NCBI RefSeq assembly: GCF_024449025.1 | Contig: NZ_JAHLKM010000010.1 | Location: 18,039-82,038 of the forward strand | Direction: 5' to 3' | Source of the DNA: Natronomonas aquatica | GTDB taxonomy: Archaea; Halobacteriota; Halobacteria; Halobacteriales; Haloarculaceae | DNA length: 64,000 nucleotides | Part shown: one piece after another, positions 16,613 through 25,169 of the stretch | How the letters are laid out: each line of letters starts with the position of its first letter | Numbering within the stretch: the stretch's first letter is position 1 | The notes under the pieces: generated by a model | The model's database searches: none | What the model saw: only the letters and a program-made list of their open reading frames with translations | What the model was told of the DNA's origin: nothing | Made by a program: the position numbers and the translations under genes

Positions 16613-17683
16613 TTATGCCTGATCGCCCTCCAACTCACCGCTCCGCTCTGTGCCAGTCGCCTCACTACTGCGAAGATGGCTAAGCGTTCGGTCGTCGAAC
16701 TTCGGATGGCACCAGTACTTGTAGCCGTTGAGGGCTTCGTCCCGATCGCGCCCGACGAGCTCGTGGAGTACCTCTTTCGTTAGGCCGGTGAACGAGTAAA
16801 CTTCTCCATCGTGCTCCCACTGGACATTGTCGCTCTGGCCCGTGTCCCCTGTCACAGTCGCCCACCAGAAATCGTCGTCTTCGTCCCACGTTCGGTTTGC
16901 GTCCGCAGGAACACGCTCAGGATCGTATTTGACCCGCTCTCCGGGTCGGAGGACGCCTCGTTCCAGTAGGACGTTGATCGCAGCTGGACGGCGCGATCGC
17001 TGCTGTTGTTTCTCCTGCTTTTCTCGACGCTTGGTCATGTACTCCTCCGCCTCAGCGACCGGAATTACTTGCTGACTATTGAGCAGCACTCGGCCCTGAT
17101 GTTCGTACGCCTCGATACGACGGCATGTGATGTCCATGCCGTATTCCTCGATGAGCCACATCACTGGGGCGGTGATCTCCGTACCGAAGCTTCCTGCGGC
17201 GAGGACGATCCGCGGTTTCTGGTCGAGCTCGAACTCGGCCCAGCCATCACTCGACGTTGTCAGACTGTCGGACTCCCCGATGAAGTCGACAAATGTCTGT
17301 CCAACACTCTCCGGCGTCAGTTCTGTCTCGTCTCGGGAGGACCAAAATTCGCGGTAGTCTTTCTGAACATCCTCCGCAGTCAGCGTCGCACAGTAACTCG
17401 CGTACTTGATCGCCTGGAGGTCAGTCGTCCGGTCTGCACGATCCCGTTTGAGCTCGACGACGACGAGTTTTCCCGTCTGATCGAGAGCGAGTATGTCCAG
17501 CCGGTCGCGAGTATCCTCGAAATTCGCATATTCGGAAGTGATTACGAGCAGATCCTCACCGAGTATTCGCGGCTGCTCGATCGTCCATTCTTGTAGATCC
17601 TGTCGCTCAAGCAAGCCGAGGTCAGCGAGATCCTGCTCCTTGAGTCCCTCAAGCGTGCCTTCCTCCTCGACACTAAATAGCAT
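16613..17683 (-). CDS. PD-(D/E)XK nuclease (NucS-like) fused to a RAMA-like domain
   Basis: 356 residues. Residues 60-93 (RLDILALDQTGKLVVVELKR, then LQAIKYASY) give the catalytic D63, E77 and K79 plus Q90 of NucS/DUF91-type nucleases. A basic coiled linker (216-232) leads to residues 236-324, with LLERGVLRPGERV, an aromatic core WWATV and the ending LNGYKYW, resembling RAMA, a domain linked to modified-DNA enzymes. That points to a modification-dependent nuclease. It is divergent from the phosphoesterase at 17774 across 90 bp. The RAMA assignment is by pattern only. Confidence 0.7.
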   Translation of the reverse strand: MLFSVEEEGTLEGLKEQDLADLGLLERQDLQEWTIEQPRILGEDLLVITSEYANFEDTRDRLDILALDQTGKLVVVELKRDRADRTTDLQAIKYASYCATLTAEDVQKDYREFWSSRDETELTPESVGQTFVDFIGESDSLTTSSDGWAEFELDQKPRIVLAAGSFGTEITAPVMWLIEEYGMDITCRRIEAYEHQGRVLLNSQQVIPVAEAEEYMTKRREKQEKQQQRSRRPAAINVLLERGVLRPGERVKYDPERVPADANRTWDEDDDFWWATVTGDTGQSDNVQWEHDGEVYSFTGLTKEVLHELVGRDRDEALNGYKYWCHPKFDDRTLSHLRSSEATGTERSGELEGDQA

Positions 17684-17773
17684 ACATCAGTGTGTTTCAC
17701 ACTGGGCTAAACAACTTCGCTCCATCACCGGGTTCAGAAGCCATCTATACTCTTCGACGGATAGGTGATGTAA
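17684..17773. promoter_or_regulatory. Divergent promoter with palindrome
   Basis: GTGTGTTTCACAC (17690-17702) is a perfect 5-3-5 palindrome lying at -7 to -19 of the nuclease start, where it would block transcription initiation. On the plus strand TCTATAC (17744-17750) sits 24-30 bp before the phosphoesterase ATG, consistent with a leaderless message. Confidence 0.5.
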
Positions 17774-18820
17774 ATGGTTACACGGGACGGGGTGCCGCAC
17801 GATAGACGGCTGTCTGGGTCGATTACAGTGACGGTAGACAAAGTGCGGGTGAATCCCAAACCACGGCGCGACGCTGAGCTCACCGTGCGAGACGAAGACG
17901 GGGCGGAACTGACAGTCATCATCTGGGAGACTCACGAGATCGATCAGTCGTGGGAAGAGGGGGCTACCTACGAGCTTAGCGGTGCACGTGGAAAGCGGTA
18001 TTCGACAGGAAGAGGTACCAACGTCGAAGTTCAGAGCACGAAGGCGTTCGCGGCAAAGCGAGTCAGCACGAGCGACGAGACTTGTGTCCTCGTACTCGGT
18101 GACACTCATGTTGGGTATCGTCACCGACCTCGTTCCGCGAAGCCGGCGTGGGCAAGAGAAGTTAACGCTCGTGATGTATTCGCCCGCTGTTTTGAACGCG
18201 CACGCGACCTTGGCGTCGACGCCGTCATCCACGCAGGTGACGTATTCGACCATGAGAATACACAGGGGGATCGAAACGCAGCCCGACAGGCAATCTCGCA
18301 AACCGTTGGTGCGGGAATCCCGTTCTACTACGTGTTCGGGAACCACGATGACGAAAACGGCCGGACGCTGTTAGCGTCGACTCCAGGTACTCATCTCGGG
18401 GCGAAGACATCGACCGTAACTGAGTCGCTGGTGACGCTACTGGGCGTCGACCACTGTGGCAAGTCGTTCCCGACAACTGTGCCGAACCTCTCACTGGCTG
18501 GATCTTCCGGTGTCAATGTGCTGGTCATCCACGAGTCTCCGCATCCGGTCGTCGACGAAACGGGTACCCTCTTGTACCAGACCGACGGGAACAAGGCGGA
18601 CATCTCCACGTTTCTCGGTAGCACCGCCTTCGATGTCGACCTCATCGTCACGGGGCACATCCACGTCGCCGCACACAACAGCGTCCAGGGTCACGACATC
18701 CCCGTGCTCGTCACTGGGCCCACGGTTCCGATCAGTTCCTATGAGAAGGATAGCAACCCCTCGACATGGCTATTGACTGCTACGAGCTCAGGGCTCGATC
18801 TCGACCGACAGCCGATGTAG
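17774..18820 (+). CDS. OB-fold protein fused to Mre11/SbcD-like metallophosphoesterase
   Basis: 348 residues. The first ~95 form an RPA-like OB fold (RRDAELTVRDEDGAELTV, IIWETHEID, then YELSGARGKRYSTG). The rest is a two-metal phosphoesterase: GDTHVG (D110, H112), HAGDVFD (155-159), GNHDD (189-193), VIHES (H253) and GHIH (294-297). All metal ligands are present, so it should be an active nuclease, with the OB fold binding single strands. There is no SbcC/Rad50 partner. It is divergent from the nuclease-RAMA gene, suggesting a joint defence or repair role. Confidence 0.8.
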   Translation: MVTRDGVPHDRRLSGSITVTVDKVRVNPKPRRDAELTVRDEDGAELTVIIWETHEIDQSWEEGATYELSGARGKRYSTGRGTNVEVQSTKAFAAKRVSTSDETCVLVLGDTHVGYRHRPRSAKPAWAREVNARDVFARCFERARDLGVDAVIHAGDVFDHENTQGDRNAARQAISQTVGAGIPFYYVFGNHDDENGRTLLASTPGTHLGAKTSTVTESLVTLLGVDHCGKSFPTTVPNLSLAGSSGVNVLVIHESPHPVVDETGTLLYQTDGNKADISTFLGSTAFDVDLIVTGHIHVAAHNSVQGHDIPVLVTGPTVPISSYEKDSNPSTWLLTATSSGLDLDRQPM

Positions 18821-18839
18821 TGTCTTGCTTGAACAGCGG

Positions 18840-19301
18840 CTAAAAATCATCTCGAACCGAGACCCAGCATTCTGGACAGTATCGATCCTGTAATTCCCCC
18901 GAGTAGGGAGTCACGATCTTAGTTCCAGAAACTTCCGAGCCACATTCAGTGCACGTGACTGGCGATGGAGGGTTTTCAGGCGCAGGAAACCAATCTGGGA
19001 GTTCATCGAGATCGGTTGAGAGTGACCATCCAGGAATATCATCTTGATCGTCGAGGAGGTTCTGTTTCAGTTCACCAACGCCGTCACGAGTGACCCACAG
19101 ACCCCCAGCCAGATACCCCCAGTACTCCACGTAGAATCGATTAGTTGACTCACAGGTGACACTGATGCCATCGACTCCGTCTACGATCATCGTCGGATCG
19201 GCCTGATTTCGGACGATTCTGACCTGTGGCTGACCCTCATTTTCGAATCCGCCCCAAGTCTCGTCCTGCTCGATGATATCTGACTCCGAGATATTGAACA
19301 C
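18840..19301 (-). CDS. Hypothetical protein with C-terminal zinc ribbon
   Basis: A 153-residue acidic protein. The N-terminal 100 residues resemble no family I know (VRIVRNQADPTMIVDGVDGI, then FYVEYWGYLAGGLWVTRDG). The C-terminus has CTECGSEVSG and YCPECWVSVRDDF, two CxxC knuckles for one zinc. It converges with the phosphoesterase, 19 bp apart. Composition is close to the element average. Confidence 0.6.
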   Translation of the reverse strand: MFNISESDIIEQDETWGGFENEGQPQVRIVRNQADPTMIVDGVDGISVTCESTNRFYVEYWGYLAGGLWVTRDGVGELKQNLLDDQDDIPGWSLSTDLDELPDWFPAPENPPSPVTCTECGSEVSGTKIVTPYSGELQDRYCPECWVSVRDDF

Positions 19302-19452
19302 ACTCGTAGCGTATCCGGTCGACTACAAGAATCTACCCAGGCGAACATTCTGAACGGGATACTATCAGGATATTACTGATGATCACCTGATAGTGAAAGA
19401 CAGACATATCTCGCAGTCGGGTCGGTACAGCAGACAGATTGAAGTGTAATGT

Positions 19453-19842
19453 TTGTGTGAATTAGTTGTGCGACCTTCTATCGGGAAAACAAGCGTAGTT
19501 GAAATAACCTGTATCAGCCAAACAGGGAACGCCCACGTTAAAATTTCAGATAAAAAACACTTAAACATCGGATGTATAGATTGTAGCGTTGGTGATTCGG
19601 TGGAAGTTCGACGTCTTGACAAAAAGTACTGTATATGTCTTGACTCAACGCTACGGCCAGATAATTACTTATTTCGGTTAAGTAGGATGAGACAACATGA
19701 TGATGAAGTTAATTCCGATAAATATAAAATTGAAAACAATACTGATGAGATTGTAACTGAAACACACAGATCGAAAAAAGACAAAAATCCATTCGGTGGT
19801 AGTGGAGAAAATAAAAATAGCCTAATTAATGGTTCATTATAG
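19453..19842 (+). CDS. Hypothetical AT-rich gene, N-terminal TRAM/OB-like barrel
   Basis: Up to 129 residues, with a weak TTG start at 19453; GTG at 19468 is an alternative. The first 70 residues look like a small beta-barrel (VEITCISQTGNAHVKISD, then GDSVEVRRLDKKYCICL), similar in outline to TRAM domains that bind RNA. The C-terminal 60 residues are polar, Asn/Lys-rich and probably disordered. Base composition is far more AT-rich than any neighbour, so it came from a different source. Confidence that it is expressed is moderate. Confidence 0.45.
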   Translation: MCELVVRPSIGKTSVVEITCISQTGNAHVKISDKKHLNIGCIDCSVGDSVEVRRLDKKYCICLDSTLRPDNYLFRLSRMRQHDDEVNSDKYKIENNTDEIVTETHRSKKDKNPFGGSGENKNSLINGSL

Positions 19843-20064
19843 TTTTGTGATAACCTATTTTCGATGCTCGGTTCCATGTGCTCAAGTAACCCATTGTCAT
19901 TCCCAAGAGGTAGACTGGGAGTATCTAACATACCACAAATGGCGAGAGGGGACACCGCACTCACACGGAAACCTATCTGTACAATGCTCAATAGCCGAAA
20001 TACACAGATCCTTACCCCGCAAAGCGTGTACTATGGATCGCATTGAGAAGTGTAGACGATGTTG

Positions 20065-20291
20065 ATGGAGCAGCATACCTCAGCCACCTGTCCGGACTGC
20101 GACGAGCCTCTGCTCTTTGGAACAAAAAAGAGGTAAACAGGTGGAAAGTCTACTACGAGTGCAACGACGGGTGTGGCTTCGATCAGATGGCGGGTCGAGT
20201 GAAACTGACCGACGTAGAGCATCAAGACGAGGTACACGATCGTGCCCGCGAGATGGGCGAACAGTGGACCAACCGTAACGAACAGAAGTGA
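20065..20291 (+). pseudogene. Zinc-ribbon gene split by a -1 frame change at A AAA AAG
   Basis: From ATG 20065 one frame reads MEQHTSATCPDCDEPLLFG, then TKK, and stops at 20134-20136. The -1 frame from 20130 continues EVNRWKVYYECNDGCGFDQM and ends at 20291. Joined, these give a 75-residue protein with a complete zinc ribbon (CPDC ... C..GC). The switch point is exactly A AAA AAG (20124-20130), read in the phase needed for -1 ribosomal slippage. It may be programmed frameshifting, a one-base indel in the A6 run, or a sequencing error. An in-frame GTG-type start in the second frame alone would lose the first CxxC. Confidence 0.6.
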
Positions 20292-20310
20292 GGTCTGAGA
20301 ATCTCTGCTT

Positions 20311-20544
20311 ATGAGACGCTTCGAGGTCGGTGATAATGTCCGCGTCGACATCCCCAATCGAGATGATGCTGACTTCGACCGCTATCACGGACAAACCGGA
20401 AAAGTCGTCGAAGTGATTGAGGACGACGCTGGCCAAGCGACGGGGGACGAACGTGATTCGTATCTGTTCGGCGTTGAGTTCAAGGGCGGCAACACCGATC
20501 ACTTCCGCTGGCGAGATCTACGGCCAAATCCAAAAGAGGAGTAG
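20311..20544 (+). CDS. Small SH3-like haloarchaeal protein
   Basis: 77 residues. VGDNVRVDIPNRDDADFDRY, then HGQTGKVVEVIEDD and FRWRDLRP give the outline of a small KOW/SH3-like barrel, a pattern I recall from conserved haloarchaeal domains of unknown function. It follows the split zinc-ribbon gene by 19 bp and is probably cotranscribed. It may bind nucleic acid; this is inference from the fold. Confidence 0.65.
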   Translation: MRRFEVGDNVRVDIPNRDDADFDRYHGQTGKVVEVIEDDAGQATGDERDSYLFGVEFKGGNTDHFRWRDLRPNPKEE

Positions 20545-20710
20545 AAGTATACACTGTTCTCTGCGTATTCCGGATACTCCGAGTAGACGTTCTATCGATC
20601 TCGTCTGAGGCGATATGAGAGACTCAAATCCCTCCCCTTTCGACCCGGAACCATTGCTCCGAGAGAGGAATCCATGCCACCACCAACACCTGCTTGCACG
20701 CGATGACAGG

Positions 20711-20923
20711 CTACTGTGCCGCGGCACGAATGCTTGCGAAAATGCCCAACATTAGCATCACCAGAACGAACAAGACGATGAATCCCTCCAGAAATCCCAC
20801 AAGAGCAACTGGACCTTCTCGTGCCGCCTCGAATCCAGCGTCCATTATTCCCGTTATAGAACCAAGCAGAACGATGAGCACACCAAGACCGGTCGGGAGG
20901 AGCAACTGTCCGATCTGTTTCAT
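20711..20923 (-). CDS. Small two-helix membrane protein
   Basis: 70 residues from the ATG at 20923 (MKQIGQLLLPTGLGVLIVLL). Two membrane helices (about 5-25 and 43-65) are joined by a short loop (DAGFEAAREGP). No family is recognised. It diverges from the methyltransferase gene that follows. Small membrane proteins are frequent in defence cargo, but no function can be claimed. Confidence 0.55.
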   Translation of the reverse strand: MKQIGQLLLPTGLGVLIVLLGSITGIMDAGFEAAREGPVALVGFLEGFIVLFVLVMLMLGIFASIRAAAQ

Positions 20924-21071
20924 GTGTAATAATAGCAACTCTGATCAGTTATATTCTCACATGAGCGACTCCGCGCGTCAATCTGACTAAGGAGGCGACG
21001 GATCAATCGGTCGATTTCTGCTCCTGACTCTCACCCAACAATATATGAGGCCGGTCGCCGTGGCACAGATC

Positions 21072-24000
21072 ATGCCCTCAGACTTCCTCCAGTCTCGATC
21101 CGGTCGCCCGTGGAACTACGACCGAGATGGCGATGAGTTCGAGTTCTATCAAGGAAACGGCTCAAGCGCACTTGAGATCGTAGTCGTTGACCACGGCGAG
21201 CGCCCGACCAAAGAGTACCTCCAGAAGACGTATTCAGACCGTCGGGGCGGTCGAGTTAATCCAATCCTCATCGTCGCCCTCTATGGTGATCACGCGGGAC
21301 TCTGTGGCCCAAGCGGTGAGGAGCCGCTCGTGTATCGAGATATTGATCGTGGCCAAGCAGACCGCGTCTGTGATACCGCGCTTGACGAACCGGACAGACA
21401 TACAGCACAGCGATTCCTCACTGAGACGCTTCCACAGCTCGAAGAAGAGCTAACTGGGCTCCGTAATCAGGGCCTCCTCTCGACGCACGAGCTCAAAGTC
21501 GGTGTCCCAGACCGTGACGACTGGGCGGATGCGACCGAACAGGCTCAACAAGCGTTCGACGATGATCCACGAGAACTAATCAAGGGCCTCAACTACGAAA
21601 TCGACCAGCTCACCGACCAGAGCTACGTGTTAAAAGACACGAGCGACGGCCACGAGCGCGCTGTAGCGATGTTTCTTCAGGAGGATGAATCGTTCGACCA
21701 CGCTCAGGAACGCTTCGTGGGCCAGTCTCCGGTCGCCTACGCCCTCAACGAGGCTGACAAGCGCAACCTCGAATACGTTATCGGGAGCAGTGGCGACACA
21801 CTGCGGCTGTACACGACGAACCCGGACGCCGGGTTTGGTTCGCGTGGCCGGACGGACACGTACGTTGAGGTGAACACCAGCCTCCTTGCGGACGAGAAAG
21901 CGGCGTATCTGTGGCTGCTGTTCTCTGCGAACGCGCTCCGTGACGACGGTACGCTCCACGGCATTATGGAGCGGTCAAAGGACTACGCGGCCGCCCTGGG
22001 AGAGCGACTCCGCGAGCGCATCTACGACGATGTCGTCCCGGACCTCGCCGAGGCGATTGCCCGCGCGCGGAATCTGGATGACCCCACGAAGGAGCAGCTG
22101 GACGAGACGTATGAGATGACAATCGTGCTGCTCTATCGGCTCCTATTCATCGCCTATGCCGAGGATGAGGAGTTCCTTCCAAGGCGACGCAACGAGCGGT
22201 ACGATCGGAACTCGCTCAAGCAGAAGGCCCACGATCTCCACGACTTTATCGAGGGCGACAGCGAGTTCGACGCTGCGTTCTATGACCACTGGGACGACGT
22301 GATGCACCTCTCGCGCGCGGTCCATTATGGCCACGACGAGCTGGGGCTTCCAGCCTACGACGGCCGCTTGCTTTCCGAAGACGAGGACATCTCCGAGGCG
22401 GGCGCAAAGCTGGCTGACATCCGGCTCAACAACGCCGAGTTTGGCCCGGTACTGGCGAAGCTGCTGATCGACGAGACCGGCGACGGGTATCAGGGTCCAG
22501 TCGACTTCCGGAACATCGGTGTGAGGGAGTTCGGTGTGATCTACGAGGGGCTGTTGGAGTCCGAACTGTCGCTGGCGGAACAGCCGCTCACCACCGACGA
22601 CGAGGGACACTACGTCCCGGTCGACTCGGACGGACAGCAGACGATTGGAGACGAGGAAGTCATCGTCGACGAAGGCGAAGTCTACCTCCACGGTCAGTCT
22701 GGTGAACGGAAGGCGACGGGGACGTACTACACCAAATCACGTTTCGTCGAGCATCTTCTCGACCACTCGCTTGAACCCGCGCTGGACGACCACCTCGACC
22801 GGATTGATCGGCTTCGCGAAGAGGAGGGCGAGCACGCAGCCGCAGACGCATTCTTCGACCTTCGCGTCTCGGACATCGCGATGGGATCTGGACACTTCCT
22901 TGTCGGGGCTGTCGACCGGATTGAGTCACGCTTGTACGCGTACTTGACCGAGAACCCGTTGTCACCAGTCGAGGACGAACTCGATAATCTGGAGGATGCT
23001 GCGTTGGAGGCGTTCGAGGATGAGGAATACGCGCCGCCGGTTGAGCGCGGTCAGCTTCTTCGGCGTCAGGTCGCCCGACGTTGTATCTATGGGGTCGATC
23101 TTAATCCGCTGTCAACTGAGCTCGCTCGGTTATCAATTTGGGTCCACACGTTTGTTCCTGGCCTACCGTTGACTTTCCTCGACTACAATCTCGTAACCGG
23201 AGATTCACTGGCTGGGATTGGTACTTTGGACGAAGTCACCGAGATCCTCGATGTCGAGCAGTCATCCCTGGGGATGTTTGCTGGCGGTCAGAGCGTGATG
23301 AAGGAGATCCGTGACGACATCGATCAACTGGGTAACTTTGCCGATGCCAGCGCCGAACAGGTGCAGGAAGCCCGTGAGACGCGTGCAAAAATCGAAGAAA
23401 AGATCGAACAAGTTAGAGCGCGATTTGATGTTCTCGCTGCATCACGGATCAACGATGATATTGACACCGATCCTGTTTCGGATACGGAGGTCGATATAAC
23501 CGAAGAAAGCTGCTACGACAAAGCACAAGAGGTTTTGAAATCGACTCGTCCCCTTCACTTCCCGACGGCGTTTCCTGAAGTATTCGATGGGGACAAATCC
23601 GGATTTGATGTTATCGTAGGAAACCCCCCGTGGGAAAAAGCGAAAATCGAACGACACGCCTTTTGGTCTCGATATTACCCTGGTCTCCAGCGTGGGATGA
23701 CTTCACAACAACGTGAAGAAAAGATAGAAGAACTCGAAACCAAGCGTCCTGATTTGTTGACTGAGCTTGAGCAACGGCAAGAAGAACAGCAAAAGAGAAG
23801 CAAGTTCTTAATCGAAGGAGATTATCCCGGTATCGGGTCGGGCGACCCCGATCTATATCAAGCGTTTTGCTGGCGTTTTTGGAACTTACTTTCGTCAGAT
23901 GGGCGAGTGGGCGTTGTCTTGCCACGAGGCGCATTTATGCAGAAAGGTTCTGAAGAATTTCGTCATCGGGTTCTCAAAGAAGGTGATTTCGAAGATGTAA

Positions 24001-25169
24001 CATTTATAAAAAATAAGGGACAGTGGGCTTTCCAGATTGGTGTCCGAGTTACAATCGGATTAGCGGCATTTACCAAGCAACGTTCTGACGGTATGGTTCC
24101 TATCCGAGGTCCATTTAATAGTCCAGAAAGCTTTGAAGAGGGAGTTTCCAGTGATCCATATCTATTCAGTGTAGAGGATGTTGAGTCTTGGACGGATGTA
24201 GCAGCTTTCCCACTCCTCCCCCCAGATAGACGGTCAACAGACGCCTTTAGACAGATTCAGAGATCACCTCGCGTCGATAAGAGCCAGGATGTTGACTGGA
24301 GAATCCGACCATACCGTACAGGGATCACGCGATCCGATTGTTTAGACTTAGAGGACCCCTCATCTGTAGATTATGATGTATGGCCAGTTTACAAAGGTAG
24401 CTCATTCGACATTTGGGAGCCAGAGACGGGCATCTATTACGGTTATGGAAAAGTGAATGACCTTTGCGAGTATTTGCAGAACAAGAGGGTTAACAGCAAA
24501 AATCACCCTCGCTCAGCTTTCTATGAAATGGACAATGACTGGATAGAAGATCCAGATACTTTACCGTGCTACTCACCACGTATTGCGTTCCGGCGGGTAA
24601 CTCAGAGGACTAATAGTAGAACCGTCTTGGCTGCGTTAATCCCGCCGAGGGTGTTTATGAGAGATGCTGACCCGTTCTTATTGTGGCCCCAAGGTGATGA
24701 GAAGGATGAAGCATACTTGATTGGTGTGCTATCAAGTATCCCGTTAGATTGGTATTCGCGCCTCTTTGTAGAAGAACACCTTGACTACTACATCTTCAAT
24801 GGATTACCAGTCCCTCGTCCGGGCCGTAATGATCGACTCCGAGAACGAGCTGTCGAACTCTCCGGGCGACTCGCAGCAGTTGACGATCGCTACGCGGGCT
24901 GGGCTGATGAGGTCGGCGTCGAATACGGCCCACTTGATGATGAGGAGATGCAGGACAAAATCTACGAGTTGGATGCCATCGTCGCCCACCTTTACGGCCT
25001 CTCTCGAGAACATATCGAAATCATCTTCGAGACGTTTCACGATGGATGGAACTACGAAGAACGCTTAGACCGCGTCCTCGACTACTACGCGAGCTGGGCC
25101 GATAAACTTGATCTCGACCACGCAAACCGCGAGGAGGAACGACAGGCGGGTACACGAAACGATGACTGA
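21072..25169 (+). CDS. Eco57I-class adenine-specific DNA methyltransferase, possible restriction-modification protein
   Basis: About 1365 residues. The start at ATG 21072 (MPSDFLQSR) is chosen because a TATA-like AATATATG (21038-21045) lies about 30 bp upstream; ATG 21045 would add 9 residues. SAM motif I DIAMGSGHFLVGAVDRI is near residue 601, GVDLNPLSTELARLSIW follows, and the catalytic NPPW (VIVGNPPWEKAK) is near 850. The C-terminal half should carry target recognition and is clearly AT-richer (about 23300-24800) than both ends. It overlaps the PLD-helicase start by 8 bp, so the two form one operon: methylase plus translocating nuclease. Confidence 0.88.
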   Translation: MPSDFLQSRSGRPWNYDRDGDEFEFYQGNGSSALEIVVVDHGERPTKEYLQKTYSDRRGGRVNPILIVALYGDHAGLCGPSGEEPLVYRDIDRGQADRVCDTALDEPDRHTAQRFLTETLPQLEEELTGLRNQGLLSTHELKVGVPDRDDWADATEQAQQAFDDDPRELIKGLNYEIDQLTDQSYVLKDTSDGHERAVAMFLQEDESFDHAQERFVGQSPVAYALNEADKRNLEYVIGSSGDTLRLYTTNPDAGFGSRGRTDTYVEVNTSLLADEKAAYLWLLFSANALRDDGTLHGIMERSKDYAAALGERLRERIYDDVVPDLAEAIARARNLDDPTKEQLDETYEMTIVLLYRLLFIAYAEDEEFLPRRRNERYDRNSLKQKAHDLHDFIEGDSEFDAAFYDHWDDVMHLSRAVHYGHDELGLPAYDGRLLSEDEDISEAGAKLADIRLNNAEFGPVLAKLLIDETGDGYQGPVDFRNIGVREFGVIYEGLLESELSLAEQPLTTDDEGHYVPVDSDGQQTIGDEEVIVDEGEVYLHGQSGERKATGTYYTKSRFVEHLLDHSLEPALDDHLDRIDRLREEEGEHAAADAFFDLRVSDIAMGSGHFLVGAVDRIESRLYAYLTENPLSPVEDELDNLEDAALEAFEDEEYAPPVERGQLLRRQVARRCIYGVDLNPLSTELARLSIWVHTFVPGLPLTFLDYNLVTGDSLAGIGTLDEVTEILDVEQSSLGMFAGGQSVMKEIRDDIDQLGNFADASAEQVQEARETRAKIEEKIEQVRARFDVLAASRINDDIDTDPVSDTEVDITEESCYDKAQEVLKSTRPLHFPTAFPEVFDGDKSGFDVIVGNPPWEKAKIERHAFWSRYYPGLQRGMTSQQREEKIEELETKRPDLLTELEQRQEEQQKRSKFLIEGDYPGIGSGDPDLYQAFCWRFWNLLSSDGRVGVVLPRGAFMQKGSEEFRHRVLKEGDFEDVTFIKNKGQWAFQIGVRVTIGLAAFTKQRSDGMVPIRGPFNSPESFEEGVSSDPYLFSVEDVESWTDVAAFPLLPPDRRSTDAFRQIQRSPRVDKSQDVDWRIRPYRTGITRSDCLDLEDPSSVDYDVWPVYKGSSFDIWEPETGIYYGYGKVNDLCEYLQNKRVNSKNHPRSAFYEMDNDWIEDPDTLPCYSPRIAFRRVTQRTNSRTVLAALIPPRVFMRDADPFLLWPQGDEKDEAYLIGVLSSIPLDWYSRLFVEEHLDYYIFNGLPVPRPGRNDRLRERAVELSGRLAAVDDRYAGWADEVGVEYGPLDDEEMQDKIYELDAIVAHLYGLSREHIEIIFETFHDGWNYEERLDRVLDYYASWADKLDLDHANREEERQAGTRNDD

